Shown here one piece after another: positions 32,813 through 42,955 of a DNA stretch of 64,000 nucleotides. The translations under genes and the position numbers were made by a program. The notes under the pieces are model-generated. The model made no database searches, was not told the DNA's origin, and saw only the letters and a list, made by a program, of their open reading frames with translations. This DNA comes from Stictocephala bisonia (Eukaryota; Arthropoda; Insecta; Hemiptera; Membracidae). The DNA lies in the NCBI GenBank assembly GCA_035578905.1, contig JAQJVL010000029.1:4238668-4302667 (forward strand), in the 5' to 3' direction. Every line of letters begins with the position of its first letter. The stretch's first letter is position 1.

Positions 32813-34965
32813 GTAAGTGGGCAGCGCCGTTGTTCTAGTGACCTACATTACAAGGGCTCTTACTACTTTCAATACAAATCTCAATAGAATTATAATTGAT
32901 TATGCCATTTAATAAAATTGGCAGTCACCTTACATGAATCTTTTTGGGGAGGTTTGTTGAATATTGGGGTAAAAAATTTAACATTGGATCAAATATAGCC
33001 CCCATGTAAACAAATTGCTTATAAAGTATATCAACTTTTAAGTGTCATGCAACCTTGCTACACAAATTTGTTTTCGCTGACGAAAAATCAGAACACTCGG
33101 TTTACTGTACAATTTCTAAAGCCTGCTTAAAATAACAAATACAAATGAAAACAAAAATGTATTGTTAGCAATCACCAGCATCTATAATTAATTATGAGGT
33201 TTTAATTTATTTTCATATTGTTGTGCGCATGAAAAAGTAAGGCACATATTTGTAGTGGTTAGACTGTTTCGTTAAGATTCTGATAACTGAATTTTAGAAA
33301 AAAAAAAGAATTTATTTTAGGTAGGCGTTCCTACCTAAAATAAAATTTTGGAAATGTTGCAAATAATTAGGGCTGATCTATATTTTTCTAAAAAGACACA
33401 AGCTACCAAGTTATAGGCTTTCAGAATATAAAGTTCAAAATATTATTTGATCAGTGACAGATTTAAAATAATTAAGTGTACGTTTTGTTTTTTACGGATT
33501 TTATTTACGATTTTTTAATAATTATTAAAGGTAATTTTACTGTCTTTTTTATCACTATTTTATTTATTTTCTAATATTAATCATTATTGGGCGTGTGTTG
33601 GTATTGTGTCTTTATCTATGAGTTATAATAGTTTGACATTATACATTATGTATTGAATTAATTAAAATCAACACTTTAAGTTCGTCGCAAAAAAGCCTAC
33701 AAGTTAGAAAATCAATTGAAACTCTAGAAACAAGTGCAAATATTGGTGAAAGTTAAAAAGTAAATGAAATAACAAAATACATTTGATCAAATTTATCTAC
33801 GAATTTTAATTCACCATAAATTAGATGATAGCAACTAATTATTTTACATTAAGTATTGTATTAAAATTACGCTCATGATTTGATTTGAAGTACATAAATT
33901 GTATACATTACAATAAGACTGCTTTAGTAAATAAGCAGACTTAATACTGTAGGCCTATCTTCTTCTATAAATTAGGTAGGTTAAAATTATTGTTTACCTT
34001 CGATTTTTAAAATATCTGTTCGATTCAAAATTGCTAGGTAGACCTAGTATCTTAATACAAGCTTTTTTGAACTCTAGTTATAGAATTTTCGACATTCATT
34101 TGGTTTTTATATTCCTCTTAAGTGAACATCAATATGATTCTATAACATTATCAGCACTTAAGTATATTTGGAATATTATGGACCGTCTGGTGTCTGCCTT
34201 TTTTACAACTTGTCCTGTGGCTAAAGTTGCTCGATTAAAAGTAATTGTCGTACAATTACATTATACCTATATTCATCCATGAAAATTGTATAAGCAGTAT
34301 ATTTGCCGATAGTTTTTGGATTATTTCCGAAACCTTCTGCTCCAGAATACAAAGTTGTTCACAGATATACAAATATATATAACGTAGTTTTGTACTGATT
34401 TGTTGGCAAAGTCACAAACTTGATACTCAGTCGTCCTCCATGGACACATCCAGAGCTGAGCAAGAACGCTAAAATTAATGATGATACTTTGCAGTTGGAA
34501 CAGGCATAATTAATAATGAAATTAATATAGATATAGTCCAATCAGGCTTCAACAATAGAGCCTAAAAAGGCAGTTGATCGAATGTAGAACCAGTTTAACT
34601 AATGTGAAATAACGGTTTAACGTTCTGCTACTTATAGGGATTTAGCTGCTTCTTAAATTAGTTATAGCTATCTGTTGATTAGCTATAGCAAACATATAAC
34701 ACAGCTGCAAATGATTTATTTTCAATGAGAGGATAAAATAATTCCGTGCAGTCAGAGCGCAATAGATATCTCGAAGCATAAATGATAGGATAGACTAAAC
34801 AATATATTAGCATAAGCTTAAGTCTTGGATAAACAATATATTATCATAAGATTATGTCTAGGATAAACGATATAATAGCGTAGGCTTTTTTATACAAAAA
34901 AGTATAACACATTAACAGATTGGTGTCTCTCCACAAAGGAAGAGAACCGAATATCCTGGTTTATC
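32813..34965. other. AT-rich non-coding DNA (possible intron)
   Basis: No gene was recognised. It contains a perfect 14-15 bp hairpin at 33311-33344 (TTATTTTAGGTAGG, loop CGTT, then its complement). The 83-codon plus frame at 34031-34282 and 60-codon minus frame at 34359-34541 show no motifs. Confidence 0.45.
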
Positions 34966-34971
34966 ACCACC

Positions 34972-36155
34972 TGGGTGGTACTGACCCACCAACCCATATA
35001 CGTACTATGGTACTGACCCACCCGCCCACCCACATACGTACAGTGGTACTGACCCACCAACCCATATACGTACTATGGTACTGACCCACCAACCCATATA
35101 CGTACTATGGTACTGACCCACCCGCCCACCCACATACCTACAGTGGTACTGACCCACCAACCCATATACGTACTATGGTACTGACCCACCCGCCCACCCA
35201 TATACCTACAGTGGTACTGACCCACCAACCCATATACGTACTATGGTACTGACCCACCCGCCCACCCATATACCTACAGTGGTACTGACCCACCAACCCA
35301 TATACGTACTATGGTACTGACCCACCCGCCCACCCACATACCTACAGTGGTACTGACCCACCAACCCATATACGTACTATGGTACTGACCCACCCGCCCA
35401 CCCATATACGTACAGTGGTCCTGACCCACCAACCCATATACATACTATGGTACTGACCCACCCGCCCACCCACATACGTAGCCTACAGTGGTACTGACCC
35501 ACCAACCCATATACGTACTATGGTACTAACCCACCCGCCCACCCACATACGTACAGTGGTACTGACCCACCAACCCATATACGTACTATGGTACTGACCC
35601 ACCCGCCCACCCATATACCTACAGTGGTACTGACCCACCAACCCATATACGTACTATGGTACTGACCCACCCGCCCACCCACATACCTACAGTGGTACTG
35701 ACCCACCAACCCATATACGTACTATGGTACTGACCCACCCGCCCACCCATATACGTACAGTGGTCCTGACCCACCAACCCATATACATACTATGGTACTG
35801 ACCCACCCGCCCACCCACATACGTAGCCTACAGTGGTACTGACCCACCAACCCATATACGTACTATGGTACTAACCCACCCGCCCACCCACATACGTACA
35901 GTGGTACTGACCCACCAACCCATATACGTACTATGGTACTGACCCACCCGCCCACCCACATACGTACAGTGGTACTGATCCACCAACCCATATACATACT
36001 ATGGTACTGACCCACCCGCCCACCCACATACGTACAGTGGTACTGACACACCAACCCATATACGTACTATGGTACTGACTCACCCGCCCACCCATATACG
36101 TACAGTGGTAGGCCTACTGACCCACCAACCCATATACGTACTATGGTACTGGTCT
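34972..36155. repeat. 68-bp minisatellite (main array of the dispersed family)
   Basis: The 68-bp unit is a dimer of a 32-bp half (GACCCACCAACCCATATACG plus TACTATGGTACT) and a 36-bp half (GACCCACCCGCCCACCCACA plus TACGTACAGTGGTACT). About 17 dimers are present. Near the left end two 32-bp halves occur consecutively. A 345-bp block (five dimers plus 5 bp) appears twice in tandem, marked by CACATACGTAGCCTACAGTG at 35471 and 35816. Repetitive minus-strand frames are by-products. Confidence 0.96.
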
Positions 36156-36327
36156 TGGATAAACTTCTATTAGAGTAAAGTTAAATTTTGGTTTTTGTCA
36201 TTATCCTTATTGATAATTTTTGCACAGTATTTGTACGCTAAGGTGTTGACACCGTCCAATTTTTCATTGTGATATATTACTTTCTGGTAAATTTAATGCA
36301 ATGCATAGTAGAGTACTGTTCATTCTC

Positions 36328-36412
36328 TACAATACAAAAGGACGTCGCACAACACATACAATAATAAAAAATGTACTTCTGTTGTGTGACGTTCACTAGT
36401 ATTGTGTTATAT
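36328..36412. repeat. Small hairpin related to the 20.1-kb foldback element
   Basis: Left side ACAATACAAAAGGACGTCGC then ACAACACA, right side TGTTGTGTGACGTTCACTAG then TATTGTG, with a short AT-rich centre. The two sides are imperfect reverse complements, and TGTTGTGTGACGTT matches the ends of the 20101-20320 element (TGTGACGTTTACTTG and its complement). Likely an internally deleted family member. Confidence 0.6.
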
Positions 36413-36576
36413 GCTAACTACGAAATTATTTAATACTTTTAACGATTGTTTTGTTTATTTCCATTAATGGGTCCATGACATTATAAATTTATACTATACT
36501 AAAATATAAATCTCAATCAATTTCTTCAAAAGTAAGACAATAATTAATAACCTAAGTATATACTAAACAAACTACT

Positions 36577-36940
36577 GTATAGACGGATATCGGTGTATAG
36601 ACGGATATCGGTGTATAGACGGATATCGGTGTATAGACGGATATCGGTGTATAGACGGATATCGGTGTATAGACGGATATCGGTGTATAGACGGATATCG
36701 GTGTATAGACGGATATCGGTGTATAGACGGATATCGGTGTATAGACGGATATCGGTGTTTAGACGGATATCGGTGTATAGACGGATATCGGTGTATAGAC
36801 GGATATCGGTGTATAGACGGATATCGGTGTATAGACGGATATCGGTGTTTAGACGGATATCGGTGTATAGACGGATATCGGTGTATAGACGGATATCGGT
36901 GTATAGACGGATATCGGTGTATAGACGGATATCGGTGTAT
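36577..36940. repeat. 18-bp minisatellite (about 20 copies)
   Basis: The unit GTATAGACGGATATCGGT is repeated with very high uniformity. Only two copies carry GTTT instead of GTAT, at 36757 and 36847, exactly five units apart. Because 18 is a multiple of 3 and neither strand has stops, both strands appear open for 120-140 codons (YRRISV repeats on plus, HRYPSI repeats on minus). Neither looks like a real protein. Confidence 0.97.
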
Positions 36941-37835
36941 AAGTTTCATAAATATTATATAAACTGAATATTTGTACGACAAACGTAACAAATCGCAATC
37001 TGTCTGGCAATAAAAGGTAAAGACCGTACTTGAGATTAGTGTTATCTTTTTAGGTAAAGGCCAAACTTATAATAAGATTGTTATAGTTTTTACACTATTT
37101 AAAGTCAGGTCACCAATCCATCTGGTTTATGACAAATTTTTTTGTCTTTATGATATTTCAGGTCGTCTCTGAAATGTCACAAAATAAACTTACGCTACTG
37201 TGTTAGAAATAGGTGGTACCCATGTGACAATATCGTCAACAGCTAGGTATCTATGTGTAGAGTGAGTAGGAGGTCGTTCATACGTACTGTTCCATCTAGG
37301 ACGTGGTCATGTAGGACAGGCGAAAGATCTCATAAGTGGATATTTGTTCACAAAATGGGCGAGATGTCTGTAAGGGTTTTATATATATTTATATATACCT
37401 CCATTAAACGATAAATATTTATGATGAAACAACAAAATTGTTGTAGCTGAAAAAAAATAAAAAAATTAAACTAACAATGAAATAAAGAGATTCTTTAATT
37501 AAAACTATATATTTACAGTAGCAACCTTTAGTTCCTTTTCGTAAAATGAACTAATCTTCTTCACGATTCGTTCGGGTCATGAATGTTCTCTTGATGACCA
37601 CGTAGACGTGAACCAGACCAGTTCTAAAATAAGTAAAAATAGGATGACGTATGGGTAAGATTCAGATGTGTCTTACCGGCTGATGTTCTTATGTAAAGGG
37701 TGGGTAGCTGTCTATGTCTTAGTGTACAAGGAGTAACCGATTTCATTTGTATTTACATTTAGTGAAGTTTGGAAAGACTGGCTTCCTGTCTATGTATGTG
37801 TAGAGTTGGTAAGAAGACTTCAGGCGTATCGATGT
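36941..37835. other. AT-rich non-coding DNA
   Basis: No gene or mobile element was recognised between the 18-bp array and the hAT-like element. Confidence 0.5.
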
Positions 37836-37843
37836 CTAGTGAC

Positions 37844-38490
37844 TAGGGATGGCAACAATATATCGGGAATATCAATTAATATGTTTCGATATATCGATAT
37901 ATTAGTATCGATATTTTCTTTCGATAATAACAGCCATATCGATATTTTAGTCCGATATATATCACTAAACTTTGACAATATTCTCTTTCTCTCCTCAAAA
38001 TCATCACGATTCGAATAAAACAATTAAGTAGCCTCTTATGCATAAAAAAATGCATTGAAATTATAAAGTATAACTCTAAATATTTTTTTTAGGTGAGGTT
38101 ATGCACTAAAATTCAGTTTACTGCAGATCACCGAGTGGAAGTTTAGTGTTTATAAGAAGGGTAATGGCATTTTTATATTTCAAAAACAAAAATAACAATT
38201 TTATTACATTATTCTTTTATAATTAACATAGTAATTAATGGAATATTCGTATTTTGAATTTTTTTCATTCAACCCCACAGATCACTACTAATTGTTTCTT
38301 GTAGATAAACGTATTTAACTTTTACATTCAGTAGTCATTCTAAAAAGTTACAGAAAAACATTAGAGTTAGTGCATAGTTTTAAACAAATAAATCATTTAT
38401 AATTCGATATACCGATAAATAGATTTTTTTCAATTTTATCGTTAGATCGATATTAGGTGTACGATATATTTAAAATATTTGCCGTCCCTA
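37844..38490. mobile_element. Non-autonomous hAT-like element
   Basis: The ends are TAGGGATGGCAAC at the left and TTTGCCGTCCCTA at the right; the complement of the right end, TAGGGACGGCAAA, matches the left with one internal mismatch. The 8-bp flanks CTAGTGAC (37836-37843) and GTAGTAAC (38491-38498) agree at 6 of 8 positions, as expected for an old hAT target duplication. Multiple ATCGATAT-type words crowd both subterminal regions (37861-37960 and 38403-38466), another hAT trait. At 647 bp with no transposase frame it is non-autonomous. Confidence 0.78.
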
Positions 38491-38684
38491 GTAGTAACAG
38501 ATCATTATTAACTTACACCAAGTTAATGTGCTAAAAGATCTTCTAAAATATTTTGTCATGTCACCCATTATGGACCGAGAGTCCGTTTAAGTTTACTCCC
38601 GTAGGACTTAGTAACTTTTTTGACATTTTTTTAATTTTCACTGTTGTAAAATTGAGTACTTAAAAAAAAATCCTTTAACCGCGT

Positions 38685-38765
38685 CAACTCCAGTGTTGTG
38701 TGTCTATAGGGTGCGTGGATGGGTCAACACCAGTCATGTGTGTCTATTGGGGGAGTGGGCCGAAC
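38685..38765. repeat. Dispersed ~36-bp minisatellite, diverged cluster
   Basis: GTGTGTCTATAGGGTGCGTG, GATGGGTCAACACCAGTCAT and GTGTGTCTATTGGGGGAGTG form about two units, reading in the reverse orientation to the 34.97-kb array (GTGGGTCA...ACCA...GT order). Confidence 0.6.
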
Positions 38766-39094
38766 CATTTTATTGACTTTTAGAATACTTGATCGTTTTT
38801 GATAAATACCTACTTTTTATGTTTGTTTGGTTATGGTTACTTTTAAATGGTTGTAATTATCACTGAATGTTGTATAATGCCGACCACACGATTTTACGTG
38901 TATTTTACCCGCTTCGTCGGTCATTATATTGAGTTTTGATTGAATAATTGAAATGTGCAGAACCCTTTCAGTTTACACAGTATCAAAATAATATCCAATT
39001 TAGAACAGCTGATGTTATGTATAGTTTACTACTGTACTCAATTATTTTTAATTTTAAAAGATTAGCCAATCAAAGTTTTATTCTATTTGTTTTT

Positions 39095-39205
39095 GACCAC
39101 CGTACTTGTATGGGAGGGACGGGTGGGTCATCACCACTGTACGTGTATGGGTGAACGGGTGGGTCATCACCACTGTACGTGTATGGGTGAACGGGTGGGT
39201 CACTA
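39095..39205. repeat. Dispersed ~36-bp minisatellite, reverse-orientation cluster
   Basis: Three units of 36 bp: GTACGTGTATGGGTGAACGG followed by GTGGGTCATCACCACT. This has the same length and arrangement as the complement of the 36-bp half-unit at 34.97-36.15 kb. The first unit is diverged (CCGTACTTGTATGGGAGG). Confidence 0.85.
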
Positions 39206-39278
39206 ACTATATGAGGCTGCCCTCATATTCCAATTTTATAATAGTTTTTATTATAATGGTTAGGGATAAAGTAAAATT

Positions 39279-39867
39279 TGTCAGTACAGTATGGCGTAAT
39301 ATCGTCTTTGTGGTTAAAACTTGTCAGTACAGTATGGCGTAATATCGTCTTTGTCAGTACAGTATGGCGTAATATCGTCTTTGTGGTTAAAACTTGTCAG
39401 TACAGTATGGCGTAATATCGTCTTTGTGGTTAAAACTTGTCAGTACAGTATGGCGTAATATCGTCTTTGTGGTTAAAACTTGTCAGTACAGTATGGCGTA
39501 ATATCGTCTTTGTGGTTAAAACTTGTCTGTACAGTATGGCGTAATATCGTCTTTGTGGTTAAAACTTGTCAGTACAGTATGGCGTAATATCGTCTTTGTG
39601 GTTAAAACTTGTCAGTACAGTATGGCGTAATATCGTCTTTGTGGTTAAAACTTGTCAGTACAGTATGGCGTAATATCGTCTTTGTGGTTAAAACTTGTCA
39701 GTACAGTATGGCGTAATATCGTCTTTGTGGTTAAAACTTGTCAGTACAGTATGGCGTAATATCGTCTTTGTGGTTAAAACTTGTCAGTACAGTATGGCGT
39801 AATATCGTCTTTGTGGTTAAAACTTGTCAGTACAGTATGGCGTAATATCGTCTTTATGGTTAAAACT
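39279..39867. repeat. 43-bp minisatellite (14 copies)
   Basis: GTCAGTACAG recurs at 39280, 39323, 39353, 39396 and then every 43 bp to 39826 (one copy has GTCTGTACAG). The unit is GGTTAAAACTTGTCAGTACA then GTATGGCGTAATATCGTCTT then TGT. The third interval is only 30 bp because that copy lacks GTGGTTAAAACTT. Copies are otherwise almost identical, implying recent expansion or gene conversion. Confidence 0.96.
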
Positions 39868-41829
39868 CCCCCGTGCTATTCGTGTGTTTAAACTGTTCTA
39901 TCACATTATACTACACAGACAGTTTGAATTCATATCTTGTAATTCCATTTGTAAATTATCAAACAAATCATAAATGAATAAAATACCCATCAGTAACGTC
40001 GCAGCAGGGCCGTTAGAAGGGGTGCCTACGGCCTCACTGTGACCTGCTACTGGGGCCTCGGTCACATGACCCAGCGGGGGAACATGTAAAATACATGAAC
40101 CTTCCAGTCGAAAGTTTATATAATTGGAATCCTGTAAGTTGCAGCAGACACAGCTGTTTAATCATAGTGCATTCAAGGAAGTGCAATACGTTTGTCATGT
40201 TAATTGAATCATGTTCATTGCTAACCTGTACAGCATATGTGGGGTATAGATACAAAACAGGCAAGAATTAGCTAAGAATACACTAGTCCCTCTATAACAT
40301 ACGAATCGAAACACTAATTTTAAAATTAATTTTGAAAAAGTCTTAATACAAAGGTTGTAGCACAGGTAAGGTGCATACATTTAAGTACTAACTGTATGCT
40401 TAAATAGAGACAAAATTAACCGTCACACTTTCTCCGTGAACAAGTAGTTTCATACATATTCAAAATTTTGCTTTTTCAATAGTGATTTTCTTAAAAACGA
40501 GTTGACCATTTTTTTTTTAACTTGGCATGATGGTTGGTTATGCAAAGAAATGTTTTCAATAAAATAACAAAAGATTTATGATTAGTTTCAAAACTTTTCT
40601 ATTTATGTTCTTTGAATTAAAATTATTCTGTGAGTGTTATTACATATAAACGAACACTCACATATTGGCTGTACAATATCAGTAAGGAGGCCACAGAAAG
40701 CCTATTACAGTTAGGCTCAACATTAATAATTAATTAATATGCATTTTTCTATTTAATTTAATTACAATATTTTTAATTACCGTAATTTCAGACTTGGAAT
40801 GTTTTAGTACATTATTTGTATTATTAATATTATTTTTAGTTTTTGTTTCTGTAGTATTACCTAATTATTTCCTTCTAAATTTTCAAATATTTTAGCTAGG
40901 TATTTTAAAAATTCATACATACAATTCAAACTAATTAATCTTATTTAGTTTTATTATGATCTATATAATTCTTTATTGCTTTCAGTTACCTCGTAGTCAT
41001 ATATATGGTCCTTTGAAGGCTGTGAGTTGAACTATTCCCCCCAGCTCAGATCTGCAGTCTTTGGGGGGAATATTTGTTCCATATTATTATATGAGAAAGC
41101 TGTTTATTTTTTTGGAATAAAGTTTATTTTGATTTGAATTGCTAAAAGATTTTATAAACACATTTTTAAGCCCTTTTCGCTTGTAGTCGAGTGGGGTAAG
41201 TTTTATGAAAATTAACTGAATAATGAAAAAGAACAGTACAAGCTATGAATACCATCCGGGATAACTTCCGTAGCATTGCTTATTTTAACAATGCAATTTG
41301 AACGTAATATGCTATTCGGTGTTATTCTTAATTAACTTCCATGCGTTATACTTGATCATTAAATTCAGGTTTTTAAACAATCAATGAAAAGTATATTTCA
41401 TTGTTCAAATTCCAAGAGCTCCAGGATTCCAATTTTACACATTTTTAATCGTAAAAGAATTATTATATAATTGTATACTCAACATTGGAATAAGGCGCAT
41501 TTATAAAAAGATTTATCCCTTGGTTTAAAAAAATGTTAAAAATAATAATACAAATGTAACTCTAATATAATTATACAATGCATTTGAAAGTATACTTTTT
41601 GTATTTTTAAATTTAGATATTTTCTATTAATTTCTTATTCCGGGGTTTCCTAATAGTTATAAATTCTTTTATTATATTCATAGTATTTTTACAATAAAAG
41701 AAGCTTAGGCTATTGTGTTTTTTAAATTCTTTAGTTAATTTGTTATATAGTTTATTTTATTTCAGTATTTATGTGTTGTAACATCAGTATTTGATGTTAA
41801 GAAGTGAGTGTAGTAAAAAATAAAACTAT
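39868..41829. other. AT-rich non-coding DNA with repeat remnants
   Basis: Positions 40430-40570 resemble the 63.0-63.4 kb family (TTAAAAACGAGTTGACC, AACTTGGCATGATGGTTGG). Positions 41020-41145 look like a retroelement 3' end: GGAATAAAGTTTATTTTGAT then TTGAATTG on the plus strand, after a palindromic CCCCCCAG...TTGGGGGG stretch. The frames at 40034-40380 have no known motif. Confidence 0.4.
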
Positions 41830-42090
41830 ACTCTTGCACAGAGAGAAAAGAAACAGAGGTCGTTTTCTTATGGTTATGGCGAACGCTCGCAATTGGATTA
41901 CGACTAATGTACATCTTTGTAAATATGTCCTAATAATTTCTACATTTATCCTCAATGCTTTGGGGGTATAAAGGGAGGGACTGACAAGGTGCTGGTCCTG
42001 CCATCCCCATGTCAAACTGGAGAAATAACTACTCGACACATATTAAGCACACTATTGGACGTGACATCTGTTTCTTTCCTCTCTGTGGCT
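41830..42090 (+). repeat. Dispersed repeat, copy A (paired with 53.68-53.94 kb)
   Basis: Aligns with 53680-53935 in the same orientation. Shared words in order are CAGAGAGAAAAGAAACAGAGG (CAGAGAAAAGAAAACAAAGG), TTTCTTATGG, GTACAT, ACAAATATGT-like, GGACTGACAAGGTGCTGG, CAAACTGGAGAAAT-like, ACTATTCGACACACAT-like and TTCTCTGAGG-like. The two copies have diverged by substitutions and small indels. No transposon class was recognised. The 80-codon minus frame here is not conserved in the partner copy. Confidence 0.8.
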
Positions 42091-42869
42091 CTTGATCCCA
42101 TCGTTTCCAATCGCATATGTGAATAGCTATTCATTGTTTGTATGTTACATAATCTTTAATAATAGTGCAAAAATATTTATACGATCAAGAATAGTTAAAA
42201 AATTCATAATAATATAAATGACACTAAAATAATATTAAGGGCAATATTTACATATGACAGTACAGTATAGAAGACTAACTCTACATCACGTTTTATTAGG
42301 CTAGTATACAATAACAAAGAGAGTGTGGGTTTATTTGGTCTTGACATTTTCTCAAGCTGTGATTTACCTTTACACCTGGGTGAATTATGGAGAAGTCGCC
42401 TCTCTTGGCTCTAGGGTGATTGATGTAGAAGTATCGGACACCTGTTTACCCTAATTTATACTTAAACACTAAGTTACCATATTTAATCAGAGATAAACAA
42501 TATAAATAAAAAATACAAATAAGAGTGATTATATAGATATTCCCACTGTGTATTTCCATTAAAACATTGTCATGCCAACCACGATGACTAAAGGCCACTT
42601 GCTGGTGGGGTGCAATAGCCCCGCCCACTACGTAATAAGCAGTAGTGACCATTAAATTACACAATGGTATTTAATTTTTATTTAAATATTAAATAACTAA
42701 TATTAAATAATTATAAAATTAATTAGTTGTTTACTATTCAAATAACAATTATTATTAACAATAACACAATGAATACTAATGTAAACAATAATAGCAATTA
42801 AACAAACTTGTGCAGTTCATTACATTTGTTTTGTTCAACTAAACAATGTTACGGAAGTTGAACACTTAC
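42091..42869. other. AT-rich non-coding DNA (possible intron)
   Basis: No gene was recognised; it lies immediately downstream (minus-strand sense) of the candidate exon and starts with that exon's donor site. Confidence 0.4.
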
Positions 42870-42955
42870 TTGACGGCGGAAGTTAGTCACGCCAGTGAAG
42901 TAAGGCAGCTCAGCGGTGGAAAGATTCCCCTCTGCCGCTGGAATCCCTACGTAGA
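42870..42955 (-). CDS. Candidate internal coding exon of an unidentified host gene
   Basis: A compact GC-rich segment in AT-rich DNA. On the minus strand it is preceded by an acceptor-like CGTGTTTTATTTAG and followed by a strong donor, CGTCAA|GTAAGTG. The enclosed 86 bp is open in exactly one frame, two bases then 28 complete codons: YVGIPAAEGNLSTAELPYF, then TGVTNFRRQ. The other two frames contain stops. Codon third positions are mostly G or C, unlike the surrounding DNA. It would start with a split codon and end on a codon boundary. I could not identify the protein. A second acceptor, CTACGTAG, would shorten the exon by nine bases without changing frame. No partner exons were found, so this is a candidate and not a gene model. 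Confidence 0.45.

Larger units (their letters stand above)
38491..39275. other. AT-rich DNA with two dispersed-minisatellite clusters
   Basis: Besides the clusters listed separately at 38685-38765 and 39095-39205, this is AT-rich DNA without recognised genes. Confidence 0.45.

Noticed and set aside
36572..36991. Plus-strand 124-codon and minus-strand 139-codon frames as antisense repeat proteins
   Set aside because: Both come from the 18-bp array; the frames stop soon after the array and have no signal peptide or unique domain.
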